DNA of 64,000 nt. It comes from Litorivivens sp041624475 (lineage in GTDB: Bacteria; Pseudomonadota; Gammaproteobacteria; Pseudomonadales; Spongiibacteraceae). The position numbers and the translations under genes are program-made. The stretch covers positions 31,229-95,228 of the forward strand of contig NZ_JBFJUX010000014.1 of assembly GCF_041624475.1 (NCBI RefSeq), written 5' to 3'. This document shows, piece after piece, positions 1-7,581 of this stretch; within the stretch, counting starts at the first letter, position 1; every line of letters starts with the position of its first letter. Under the pieces are notes generated by a model, which was given only the letters and a program-made list of their open reading frames with translations, did not search any database and was not told the DNA's origin.

Positions 1-692
1 ATTTTCAATGTTTCGATGTCATCGCTGCACAGCCTGGGCTGGAAGGGCACCACCGCATCAACGCCTTGGGTACTGCGCAGCTGCCACTGGCCACTGGCCG
101 GCTTCCAGCCCAGTTTCAGGCCACTGTGGTGCATCAAGGCTTGCGGTGTTTCCGGGCAACCAAACTGGTCTACATAGCGTTGACCGGCAAACAGGTGCCA
201 GGGCGCGGGCATCAGGTGGCGCTGAACCAGGTTGGAGTCGGGCAGTGGACCGGTGTGGGCTCGCACGGCCAGATCAATACCCGATTCCACCAGGTCCACG
301 TGTTGGTTGGTGACTTGCTCGATCAAGGTCACTTTCGGGTGTTTGGAGAGAAATTCCAGAAAAAAATCCTGCAGTACCCACTGGGCCATGGCAACCGAGC
401 AGGTGATCCGCACTGGCCCGGCGAGGGTGGTGCTCTGGCGGTTGACGGTGGCCTCGGCAGCTTCCATTTCGTCCACCATGCTGCGCGCGTGCTGAAAAAA
501 GGTCTGCCCGACATCGGTAATGGCAAAGCGGCGTGAGGTGCGTTGCAGCAGCCGCACGCCGAGGCGTTCTTCCAGCTGCTGGATATGGCGACTCAGCCGG
601 GATTTGGGGATATCCAGGGCCCGTGCCGCCGGGGCGAAACCCCGGTGTTCCACCACGTAGACAAAATAGAAATAGTCATTGAGATCAATCAT
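1..692 (-). CDS. LysR-family transcriptional regulator (partial, 3' end beyond window)
   Basis: Reading the minus strand from the ATG at 690-692 gives about 230 residues before the window edge. The N-terminus (residues about 1-60) is a LysR winged helix-turn-helix: MIDLNDYFYFVYVVEHRGF, then the recognition-helix region IPKSRLSRHIQQLEERLG and the typical LLQRTSRRFAITDVG wing. Residues about 90 onwards fit the substrate-binding domain (GPVRITCSVAMAQ; GIDLAVRAH). It is divergent from the pirin gene at 803, with a palindrome in between, so it probably controls pirin and the following FMN reductase. The inducer is unknown. The gene is cut by the window, not visibly broken. Confidence 0.93.
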   Translation of the reverse strand, partial: MIDLNDYFYFVYVVEHRGFAPAARALDIPKSRLSRHIQQLEERLGVRLLQRTSRRFAITDVGQTFFQHARSMVDEMEAAEATVNRQSTTLAGPVRITCSVAMAQWVLQDFFLEFLSKHPKVTLIEQVTNQHVDLVESGIDLAVRAHTGPLPDSNLVQRHLMPAPWHLFAGQRYVDQFGCPETPQALMHHSGLKLGWKPASGQWQLRSTQGVDAVVPFQPRLCSDDIETLK

Positions 693-706
693 GCCCCTAT
701 CTTTAT

Positions 707-724
707 CGTTCTATATGTAGAACG
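707..724. promoter_or_regulatory. Palindromic operator candidate between lysR and pirin
   Basis: CGTTCTA-TATG-TAGAACG is a perfect inverted repeat with 7-bp arms. It lies 15 bp upstream of the lysR start and about 80 bp upstream of the pirin start. Such dyads in divergent intergenic regions are typical LysR binding sites (T-N11-A-like). Assignment to this regulator is inferred from position. Confidence 0.6.
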
Positions 725-802
725 CAACTTGCTATTTCTGGTTATTTTCGGTGCCACTGTTCCACTGATATGGTTGTTCCATCGAAAACAGGAGGGAATC
801 CC

Positions 803-1684
803 ATGACTGGACAAGCACAGACTGTAGATCGTCAATCCCCGGCGCTAGAACTGTCAGAAGTCATCAAGGGTGTTGGCATGTCGAGCGGCGCGGGTTTTAC
901 CGCACGCGGGTTTCGCGAACGGCAATTCGATGGGCTGATGGACCCGCTGATTATGGTGGATCACTTTGTCATGACCGAGCCGACCTTCGGCCCCCACCCC
1001 CACGCGGGCCTGTCGGCGGTATCGCTGTTGTTTGAAGACAGTGAGGGGCGGTTTCACAACCGTGACTCGCTGGGCAACAACCTGGATCTTCTGCCGGGTG
1101 ATCTCTACTGGTTAAAGGCAGCGCGTGGCGTGGTGCACGATGAAAAAACGCGCCCCGGCGCGCGCACCCACGGCTTGCAGTTCTTCGTAAATCTGCCTGC
1201 CCGTCACAAAAACGACGAGCCCGCCGCTCTGCATGTACCGGCTGCCAGGATGCCGGTGCTGGAAGGGGAAGGTTATCGTCTGCGCGTTGTGCTGGGTGAA
1301 TTCGATGGTGTGCTGGGCGCCCGTCCGCCGGCCCTGCCATTGAATCTGGTCGAGGGCAGACTGTCTGCCGGTACCGCCATAGACCACGGCCTGCAGCCGG
1401 GCCTGAGCGCCTGGCTCTATGCGGCCGCCGGGGGGCTGACCCTGAGCGTGGGCGGTTTGAGCCGTACCCTGGCGGAGGGTGAGTCACTGGCGTTGCGCAA
1501 TACCTCGCCGCAAGCGCTGAGTTTTTCGATCCAAGCCGATCTTGATGCGCATGTCGTGCTGATCGAAGCCGAACCCTTGCGCGAGTGCTTCGTTCAGAAA
1601 GGCCCGTTTGTCATGAGCACGCTGGAAGATCTGGCGCGGGTCAATCGGGACTACGCCAAAGGCCTGATGGGCGAGCTGCAGTAA
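803..1684 (+). CDS. Pirin family protein
   Basis: A 293-residue cupin-fold protein. The start at 803 is chosen because GGAGG (791-795) lies 7 bases upstream; an in-frame upstream start at 770 lacks this. The pirin N-terminal cupin signature is visible: GFTARGFRERQFDGL, then DHF and the metal-ligand stretch HPHAGLSAVSLLFE, with GDLYWLKAARGVVHDEK as the second half. Pirins bind Fe or another metal; some have quercetin dioxygenase activity and others act as redox-dependent cofactors, so no precise substrate can be given. It is followed 45 bp later by an FMN reductase, and the LysR gene is divergent, a common bacterial trio. Confidence 0.9.
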   Translation: MTGQAQTVDRQSPALELSEVIKGVGMSSGAGFTARGFRERQFDGLMDPLIMVDHFVMTEPTFGPHPHAGLSAVSLLFEDSEGRFHNRDSLGNNLDLLPGDLYWLKAARGVVHDEKTRPGARTHGLQFFVNLPARHKNDEPAALHVPAARMPVLEGEGYRLRVVLGEFDGVLGARPPALPLNLVEGRLSAGTAIDHGLQPGLSAWLYAAAGGLTLSVGGLSRTLAEGESLALRNTSPQALSFSIQADLDAHVVLIEAEPLRECFVQKGPFVMSTLEDLARVNRDYAKGLMGELQ

Positions 1685-1729
1685 AACAATTCACTACCCT
1701 GACACATTGATTGCAACAGGAGAAACACC

Positions 1730-2269
1730 ATGAAAATACTCGCGATCCCTGCCAGTAACAGTCGCAAATCCATCAATCGCCAGCTGCTTAACTACGCGGC
1801 CAGGCTGCTGCCCGATGACACCGTTGAACTGCTGGATATCAATGACTATCCGCTGCCAATTTACAGCGAAGATATTGAGGCCGAGGTGGGCGTGCCGCAG
1901 CCGGCCCGGGATTTTCTCGACAAAATCGCCGAAGCGGATGCGCTATTGATTTCCTACGCCGAGCACAATGGCGGCTATGCCGTAGCCTACAAAAACCTGT
2001 TTGACTGGGCGTCGCGCGCTGATCGCAATGTCTATCAGCACAAGCCCATTGTCATGTTGGCAGCATCACCTGGCCCAGGTGGTGCGAGCAGTGTGCTTGG
2101 CAGTGCAGTCAATTCCGCCCACTTTTTCAGTGGCGAGGTACTGGCCTCACTTTCGGTGCCGAGTTTTTACGAGCATTTCGATGCGGAAGGCGGTAGGCTT
2201 ATCGATAGCGAACTCGATGCCAGCCTGCGCGAAGCACTGGAGCATCTGAGCCCCGTAGAGGTGGTGTAA
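1730..2269 (+). CDS. NADPH-dependent FMN reductase family protein
   Basis: A 179-residue flavodoxin-like protein. It begins MKILAIPASNSRKSINRQL, with the phosphate-binding Ser/Asn loop of the FMN_red family (S-N-S-R-K-S-x-N). The segment ISYAEHNGGYAVAYKNLFDW matches the family's central region (usual form PEYNGSxPGxLKNAxDW), and LAASPGPGGA follows. The AGGAG at 1719-1723 sets the start. It is probably co-transcribed with pirin; known members reduce flavins or quinones with NAD(P)H, so a response to electrophiles or quinones is plausible but inferred. Confidence 0.85.
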   Translation: MKILAIPASNSRKSINRQLLNYAARLLPDDTVELLDINDYPLPIYSEDIEAEVGVPQPARDFLDKIAEADALLISYAEHNGGYAVAYKNLFDWASRADRNVYQHKPIVMLAASPGPGGASSVLGSAVNSAHFFSGEVLASLSVPSFYEHFDAEGGRLIDSELDASLREALEHLSPVEVV

Positions 2270-2306
2270 GTCCGCGTGAATGATTGGCGCAATCTGTTCT
2301 GGTGTG

Positions 2307-2344
2307 AAAGTCTCTGACACGCAGTGCTGCGTGTCAGAGACTTT
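2307..2344. terminator. Bidirectional intrinsic terminator
   Basis: An uninterrupted 18-bp inverted repeat (AAAGTCTCTGACACGCAG, TG, then its exact complement) lies between the convergent FMN reductase and UPF0114 genes. The CTTT end and AAAG start give T-rich ends both ways. It ends 2 bp before the stop codon of the minus-strand gene. Confidence 0.75.
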
Positions 2345-2346
2345 GA

Positions 2347-2841
2347 TCAGTGGCTTTTGCGAGTGATCTTGTCGAGATAGCCCATGGCAAAAGCCGAGAC
2401 CACAAAGGTGAGATGGATAATGACATACCACTTCAGGTAGGTGGGTGAAGTGTTCTCGGTATTTACAAACACTTTCAGTAAGTGAATGGATGAAATCGCC
2501 ACAATGGATGCCGCAACTTTGTTTTTAAGCGAGCCGGAATCCACTTTGCCCAGCCAGCTCAGTTTTTCCTTGTCTTCGCTGATGTCCAGCTGCGACACAA
2601 AATTTTCATAGCCACTGAACATCACCATGACCAGTAAGCCGCCTACCAGTGCCATATCCACCAGTGACAGCACCAGCAATACCAGATCTGCTTCTTTCAT
2701 TTCGAAAATCAGCGGCAGGTAGTGAAATATTTCCTGGAAGAATTTCAGGCCCAGCATAAACAGCGCCAGACTCAGGCCAATGTAGATGGGTGCCAGAATC
2801 CAGCGCGTCCCGTACATCAGGTTTTCGACAAAGCGTTCCAA
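2347..2841 (-). CDS. UPF0114 (YqhA) family inner-membrane protein
   Basis: A 164-residue protein starting MERFVENLMYGTRWILAPIYIGL, the characteristic YqhA/UPF0114 N-terminus. It has about four hydrophobic segments: residues about 13-35, 55-77, 108-125 and 138-155. The family motif LVDMALVGGLLVMVMFSGYENFVS is clear. The function of the family is unknown. It lies convergent to the FMN reductase gene across a strong terminator. Confidence 0.88.
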   Translation of the reverse strand: MERFVENLMYGTRWILAPIYIGLSLALFMLGLKFFQEIFHYLPLIFEMKEADLVLLVLSLVDMALVGGLLVMVMFSGYENFVSQLDISEDKEKLSWLGKVDSGSLKNKVAASIVAISSIHLLKVFVNTENTSPTYLKWYVIIHLTFVVSAFAMGYLDKITRKSH

Positions 2842-2932
2842 AACAAATCTCCGAAAAGTCGTTCGAGTGAGGGCGGATTATACAGGGTAATCAGAGCATT
2901 CTGGACGGTTGAATCCTGCGAACAGAGTCTGC

Positions 2933-3616
2933 TTAAGCTACGGCAGGTAAGTAGGGCAGCACCCCGAGATACACGGCCAGAAAATGGCAGGCGCTGCCGC
3001 CAATCACAAACAGGTGCCAGATGGCGTGATTGAACGGGATGCGCTTGTTCAGGTAGAACACCACACCCAATGTGTAAACCACACCGCCTGCAATCAATAA
3101 GTTGAGTGCCTCGGTTGGCAGGGAAGCGGTCAGCGGTCCGGCCACAATCAATGCCAGCCAGCCCATCACCAGGTATATAATCACGCGCAGGGCTTTGAGG
3201 CGATGCCCCCAAACCAGTTTCAGAATGATGCCGGTAACCGCCAGCGCCCAGATCACAGCAAACAGCAGCCAGCCGGAACTGCTGCGCAGATTGACCAGCA
3301 GAAAGGGGGTGTAGCTGCCGGCAATCAGCAGGTATATCGCGCAGTGATCCAGCATCTTGAACACCTGCTTGAGGGCTGGGCGGCGAAAGCTGTGGTAGAG
3401 AGTTGAGCTGAGGTAGAGCAGCGTCAGGCTGCCACCGAAAATGCTGAAACTGACCAGCTTCCAGATATCGCCTTCGGGAATGGCCATCCTCAGCAGAACA
3501 ATGGTACCCGCCAGGCTCAGAATGGCTCCGAGTCCATGACTGAGGCTATTCGCCAGGTCTTCGGCGGGGCTGTAGTGGTCTACGAGCAGTGCTGTCTGTG
3601 CGCTGGTGTTGTTCAT
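2933..3616 (-). CDS. trhA: TrhA / hemolysin III family membrane protein (PAQR-like)
   Basis: A 227-residue protein with about seven membrane segments. The start ATG at 3614-3616 (MNNTSAQTALLVDHY) is preferred over far-upstream starts because homologues begin shortly before EDLANSLSHGLGA. PAQR-type metal-binding motifs are present: SHGLGA, STLYHSFR, DHCAIYLLIAGSYTPF and NHAIWHLFVIGGSACHF. Members are annotated as hemolysin III; some are linked to membrane energetics or fluidity. Real haemolytic activity should not be assumed. Confidence 0.88.
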   Translation of the reverse strand: MNNTSAQTALLVDHYSPAEDLANSLSHGLGAILSLAGTIVLLRMAIPEGDIWKLVSFSIFGGSLTLLYLSSTLYHSFRRPALKQVFKMLDHCAIYLLIAGSYTPFLLVNLRSSSGWLLFAVIWALAVTGIILKLVWGHRLKALRVIIYLVMGWLALIVAGPLTASLPTEALNLLIAGGVVYTLGVVFYLNKRIPFNHAIWHLFVIGGSACHFLAVYLGVLPYLPAVA

Positions 3617-3662
3617 GCCGCCATAGTGGCACAGCTCAGGCCGCCTTGAGAAGACAGTCTCA

Positions 3663-4235
3663 TCAGGCGGGCATTTTGGCCCGGCACTTGTATTCGGCAG
3701 TGCGGGAATCGATTTCGATCCAGTCTCCGGTGTCACAGAAATCCGGCACTTTGATTTCAGTGCCGTTGGCCAGGCGCGCAATCTTCATGACTTTGCCGCT
3801 GGTGTCGCCGCGGGCCGCATCTTCGGTGTAATCGATTTGGCGAACAATAGTGGTCGGCAGGTCGACGGAGATTACCTTGCCATCAAAGAATACCGCGTTG
3901 CACAGGTCGGTCATGCCGTCGACGAGGAAAGGCAGAACCGTTTCCAGATCGTCTGCGTCCAGTTCATACTGGTTGTAGTCGGCGTCGACAAAGACGTAGC
4001 GGTCGTCGGCCTTGTAGGAAAAGGTGACATCGATTTTGTCCAGGGTGACCACATCGACCTTGTCGTCAAACTTGTAGACCGTCTCGGTGGATGAGCCGGT
4101 AAGCAGGTTCTTCAGTTTCATTTTCATGATCGCACTGTTGCGACCCGATTTGGTGTAATCCGCTTTCTGGACCAGCCAGGGGCTGCCGTCAATAAGGACA
4201 ACGTTGTGGGGCTTAACATCCTGAGCAGTTTTCAT
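3663..4235 (-). CDS. efp: Translation elongation factor P, arginine-type
   Basis: A 190-residue EF-P that relieves ribosome stalling at polyproline stretches. Start at 4235 (MKTAQDVKPHNVV), preceded by GGAGG. Three domains are expected: KOW-like N-terminal domain about 1-65, OB domain about 66-128, C-terminal OB domain about 129-190. The acceptor loop reads YTKSGRNSA, placing Arg at residue 32, the residue rhamnosylated in Pseudomonas EF-P, rather than the Lys used by EpmA-type EF-P. The EF-P rhamnosyltransferase earP lies 21 bp upstream on the same strand. YKFDDKVDVV and the DWIEIDSRT C-terminus are typical of this subfamily. Confidence 0.96.
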   Translation of the reverse strand: MKTAQDVKPHNVVLIDGSPWLVQKADYTKSGRNSAIMKMKLKNLLTGSSTETVYKFDDKVDVVTLDKIDVTFSYKADDRYVFVDADYNQYELDADDLETVLPFLVDGMTDLCNAVFFDGKVISVDLPTTIVRQIDYTEDAARGDTSGKVMKIARLANGTEIKVPDFCDTGDWIEIDSRTAEYKCRAKMPA

Positions 4236-4256
4236 GATGCCTCCGGCGGCACACAA

Positions 4257-5429
4257 TCACGAGAGATTTCGCGGCGCGAATAGTAGCTGTTTTTCGGCAA
4301 AGGTCACTAGCTGCTGAGAAATATTTTTCTGTGCCGCCAGATGCTCGCACCAGCGCCGTGCCCCGGCCTGAATGGCCGGCCAGTCAGCGAGCATCTGTTG
4401 CCAGCTGCGGGTCGGGTTTGTGCCGTGATTCCAATCCTGCCAGAAGGCCCTGACAGCGTTGGCCGCACTCTCGCTAAAGGATTGATTGTATAGCCTTAAA
4501 AAAGCCTCCAGTTTCACGCGATGGGCTTCGTCATCCTGGGGGTAAATGTGCCAGAGCATGGGCGCGGCCGCCCACTGGGCGCGCACAAAGGAGTCTTCGC
4601 CTCTGACAATATTGAAGTCGCAGCTCCACAGCAGATGGTCGTACTCGTCGGGAGTGGTAAACGGCAGAATGTACAGGTGCAGTTGCCCTCGGTGAAATTG
4701 CTGGCCGGCCACCAGCCGAGCCAGGCCAAGCCAGTCGGCGATGTCACCCTGCACTCGGCCTTCCGGCACAAACAGGTGTACGGGGTGGGATTGCTGACTC
4801 AAAGCCGATAGCCAGCTGCCAATATGCGGGTTTTCGTAGCTGAACAGGGAAAGTGTGAGGTCTCCCGTTTCGGGGTTCGCGCCTAAGGATTTCAGAAACC
4901 GTGTGTTGCCGGCGTTTTTCCGGAACTGGTCTCTTGAAGAAAGCAGGTTCTGTTCGCGGGAGAGACCACCGGTTTTCTCGGTAAAGCCGGGAAAGAAAAA
5001 GTACTTTTTGAGATTGCCTATGCTTTGGGCGACTGGCGAGGGCAGGCCGTGGCAATCCTCGACCCACGCTTCCGCGCTCAGGTATTCCAGGTTCAGCCAC
5101 AGTGTAGGGCGCGCACTGTCGGCCAGGGCCGAGAGATAGGCGGCGGGCAGCGCGCAAGCGAAGGCTTCAATCACCACGTCGGTCACTGGCTGATCGCGCC
5201 AGTGCTCGGGCCAGCGACGAACCGTTACCCCGTCGATACATTGAAGGCTTTTCTCTTCAGAAAGTTCGGGTACCAGTGCAGCCATCACGCTCAGGTCATC
5301 GACCCACAGCTGCACATCTTGGCCGTGCTCGTTCACCAGTTGGCGGGCCAGCCGCCAGCACACACCGATATCGCCAAAGTTATCGACGATGCGGCAAAAG
5401 ATGTCCCAGCGAAGTGGAGCGGTTTTCAT
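4257..5429 (-). CDS. earP: EF-P arginine 32 rhamnosyltransferase EarP
   Basis: A 390-residue GT-B glycosyltransferase that transfers rhamnose from dTDP-rhamnose to Arg32 of EF-P. The N-terminal motif WDIFCRIVDNFGDIGVCWRLARQL carries the two conserved Asp residues of the acceptor site (Asp16, Asp20 here). The C-terminal nucleotide-sugar motif is NIVRGEDSFVRAQWAAAPMLWHIYPQDD, with the conserved Glu in RGEDS. It is the first gene of an earP-efp operon. It was formerly called DUF2331. The dTDP-rhamnose biosynthesis genes are not in the window. Confidence 0.95.
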   Translation of the reverse strand: MKTAPLRWDIFCRIVDNFGDIGVCWRLARQLVNEHGQDVQLWVDDLSVMAALVPELSEEKSLQCIDGVTVRRWPEHWRDQPVTDVVIEAFACALPAAYLSALADSARPTLWLNLEYLSAEAWVEDCHGLPSPVAQSIGNLKKYFFFPGFTEKTGGLSREQNLLSSRDQFRKNAGNTRFLKSLGANPETGDLTLSLFSYENPHIGSWLSALSQQSHPVHLFVPEGRVQGDIADWLGLARLVAGQQFHRGQLHLYILPFTTPDEYDHLLWSCDFNIVRGEDSFVRAQWAAAPMLWHIYPQDDEAHRVKLEAFLRLYNQSFSESAANAVRAFWQDWNHGTNPTRSWQQMLADWPAIQAGARRWCEHLAAQKNISQQLVTFAEKQLLFAPRNLS

Positions 5430-5516
5430 CGGGGCGGCCCAGGACGGCTGCAGGGGCGGCTATGATAGCGGGGTGTCTGCCCGTTTCGGTAGCACTATTT
5501 CCCGCTGGTCGACCGT

Positions 5517-5813
5517 TCAGCCGCGACGATTCTCTTCAGTATCAAAACCAACCTGTCGCTGAATATCCTTGAAAGCTATGCCGATACCCGCGAGCTGTTC
5601 GCCAATGATCTGGCACAAGGAAGCAGTATCCGCCGCTTTAAGTTCTGCGTTTGTGGCATAGACACAGGTCACGGACAGAGACTGGGGAAAGCGCTTGTAG
5701 TCCACCTCATGGGTCAGCCATTGAAAGCCATCGTTTCGCTGCAGCGCAATTTCGCAGGCTTCGGTCAGTGCCTCGCGGATTGCCTTGTCGCGCTTTTTGT
5801 CGGTCTTTGTCAT
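5517..5813 (-). CDS. Conserved hypothetical protein
   Basis: A 98-residue protein, charged at the N-terminus (MTKTDKKRDKAIREAL) with no signal peptide or membrane segment. The motif GFQWLTHEVDYKRFPQSLSVTCVY and the end FKDIQRQVGFDTEE look like a conserved small cytoplasmic family of gammaproteobacteria. Homologues are sometimes labelled Fis-like, but no helix-turn-helix can be seen. It lies upstream of earP on the same strand, separated by about 90 bp. The function is not recognised. Confidence 0.7.
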   Translation of the reverse strand: MTKTDKKRDKAIREALTEACEIALQRNDGFQWLTHEVDYKRFPQSLSVTCVYATNAELKAADTASLCQIIGEQLAGIGIAFKDIQRQVGFDTEENRRG

Positions 5814-6013
5814 GTTTCTCTATGGGCCTGTCGTGTGGTCCCTCTTCGATACGAACGGTTGGGGTGGCAAAGAGGATTGCTGTTTTGGTTGATTAAACAG
5901 TCGTAGTGATTTCAGTGTCTTGCCGAAAGAATACCGTGTTCGATGTCAGGGTGACAGCGGGCAGGTTTCTGTGAAGCGTGTAAACTGTGCTGACTACGAT
6001 GAGGGGCAGCTAT

Positions 6014-6610
6014 ATGGATTTTGAGCAGGACGAAAACTTCTGGTCTGTGGTCATTGAAAAGCAGGACTACAGCGGTGTGTCTATTGCGGGAAAGGAGTTT
6101 GATGGCTGCACCTTCAGAGACTGCAATTTTACAGAGGCCACGTTTTCCCGTTGTACCTTTTCTGACTGCCTGTTTGAGGACTGCAATCTCAGTCTGGTGG
6201 ATCTCGATTACAGTCGCTTCTCCGATGTGGAGTTTATTGGCTGCAAACTGGTGGGCGTAAACTGGACCCGGGCGAACTGGCCACAGTTGCTGTTTTCCTC
6301 ACCCCTTAGTTTCGTGGAATCCATCCTCAATGAGAGTTCGTTTTTCGGCCTGACGCTGCAGGAGCTGGTGCTCGACGGCTGCAAGGCGGTAAATGTGGAT
6401 TTCCGGGAAGGGGATTTCACCAGCGCCCGCTTCGGTGGCAGTGACTTTTCCGGGGCCCTGTTTTTCAAGACCAATCTGACCTCGGTGGATTTTGTCGAGG
6501 CCACGGATTACGCCATTGACCTGTTCAGCAATGAAATTCGCCACGCCAGGTTTGAACGTTTAGAGGCCGTGCGGTTGTTGGACTGTCTGGATGTGGAGCT
6601 GGTGGATTAA
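6014..6610 (+). CDS. Pentapeptide-repeat protein (McbG/Qnr-like fold)
   Basis: A 198-residue protein made largely of A(D/N)LxX-type repeats: FDGCTFRDCNFTEATFSRC, CLFEDCNLSLVDL, SRFSDVEFIGCKL, then DFTSARFGGSDFSGALFFKTNL. These should form a right-handed quadrilateral beta-helix. GAGGGG at 6001-6006 supports the start at 6014 over a GTG at 5987. Family members such as McbG and Qnr mimic DNA and protect gyrase. The C-terminal DLFSNEIRHARFERLEAVRLL resembles the McbG-like terminal dimer segment. A quinolone-protection role is possible but cannot be claimed from sequence alone. Confidence 0.82.
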   Translation: MDFEQDENFWSVVIEKQDYSGVSIAGKEFDGCTFRDCNFTEATFSRCTFSDCLFEDCNLSLVDLDYSRFSDVEFIGCKLVGVNWTRANWPQLLFSSPLSFVESILNESSFFGLTLQELVLDGCKAVNVDFREGDFTSARFGGSDFSGALFFKTNLTSVDFVEATDYAIDLFSNEIRHARFERLEAVRLLDCLDVELVD

Positions 6611-6705
6611 GCTGTGCAGAGTGATCGGTGCGCAAGAATCGGGTCGATTGACTTGTGCTGCGGGATTAGAGTGGCTGCAGGTTTTAAAAGAATCGGAAAG
6701 GCCAG

Positions 6706-7578
6706 ATGGCAGCTTCAGTCAAGGTGACAGCAGAGAGTGGAGAGCAGGGCGCGGCCTATGACCGGGTTGCGGCGGCGATTGAGTATTTGCAGCAACACTT
6801 TACCGGGCAGCCCTCGTTGGAGGAGTTGGCGCAGACGGCCAATCTTAGCCCTTTTCATTTTCAGCGCTTGTTCAGTGAGTGGGCCGGCGTCAGCCCGAAA
6901 AAATTTCTTCAGTACCTGAGTCTGGATTATGCCAGGCACTTGCTGGCCGATCAGGCGCTTTCTGTAATGGATGCGGCCCATGCGAGTGGCCTGTCCGGCA
7001 GTGGCCGCCTGCACGATCTGTTTGTGTCCATCGAGGGGATGACGCCGGGGGAGTTTCGTCAGGGCGGCGAGCAGCTTGTCATCGACTATTGCTTCGCCGA
7101 CAGTCCCTTTGGCCGAGTGCTTGCGGCGGCAACGACCAAGGGTCTCTGCCATCTTGCCTTTGAGGAGGATGGGGCTGCGGCACTGAGCGCGCTTAAGGCC
7201 CGCTTTCCCAATGCGCGCTATCGGCAAGGTGTAACGCCCACATTGCAACAGGTCCTGATGTTTTTTGATCGGGACTGGCAACCGTCATCGCCACTTCGTT
7301 TGCATCTGAAAGGCACGCCCTTTCAACTGAAAGTGTGGGAAGGCCTGCTGCGTATTCCAGAGGGGCGGCTCACCAGCTATGGGGCGCTGGCCAAAAGTAT
7401 CGATCAGCCATCGGCTTCCCGGGCCGTGGGCACGGCCATCGGCAGTAATCCGGTGGCGGTGCTGATTCCCTGTCATCGGGTTATTCGCGCCAGCGGTCAG
7501 TTTGGCGGCTATCGCTGGGGTGCAGCGCGAAAAGCGGCGCTGATTGGCTGGGAAGCGGCGCAGATCGAGCGCGAGTAG
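6706..7578 (+). CDS. AraC-type regulator fused to O6-methylguanine-DNA methyltransferase (Ada-like)
   Basis: A 290-residue two-domain protein. Residues about 20-115 are an AraC/XylS double helix-turn-helix (LEELAQTANLSPFHFQRLFSEWAGVSP; ASGLSGSGRLHDLFVSIEGMTPGEF). Residues about 125-285 are an O6-alkylguanine methyltransferase with the active-site PCHRVIRASGQFGGYRWG, where Cys accepts the alkyl group. It lacks the N-terminal zinc phosphotriester-repair domain of full Ada, so it would resemble the truncated Ada-like fusions. It probably both repairs alkylated DNA and regulates transcription. It ends 3 bp before the convergent dbpA stop. Confidence 0.92.
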   Translation: MAASVKVTAESGEQGAAYDRVAAAIEYLQQHFTGQPSLEELAQTANLSPFHFQRLFSEWAGVSPKKFLQYLSLDYARHLLADQALSVMDAAHASGLSGSGRLHDLFVSIEGMTPGEFRQGGEQLVIDYCFADSPFGRVLAAATTKGLCHLAFEEDGAAALSALKARFPNARYRQGVTPTLQQVLMFFDRDWQPSSPLRLHLKGTPFQLKVWEGLLRIPEGRLTSYGALAKSIDQPSASRAVGTAIGSNPVAVLIPCHRVIRASGQFGGYRWGAARKAALIGWEAAQIERE

Positions 7579-7581
7579 CCT

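Noticed and set aside
2933..3616. Hemolysin III as a true toxin
   Set aside because: The family is PAQR-like membrane proteins; haemolysis is a historical label and cannot be supported here.
3589..3831. Open frame antiparallel to efp and trhA
   Set aside because: Antiparallel shadow of two well-supported genes.
6014..6610. Calling the pentapeptide-repeat protein Qnr or a quinolone-resistance gene
   Set aside because: The fold alone does not show gyrase protection, and the repeat pattern and C-terminus are closer to generic McbG-like proteins.
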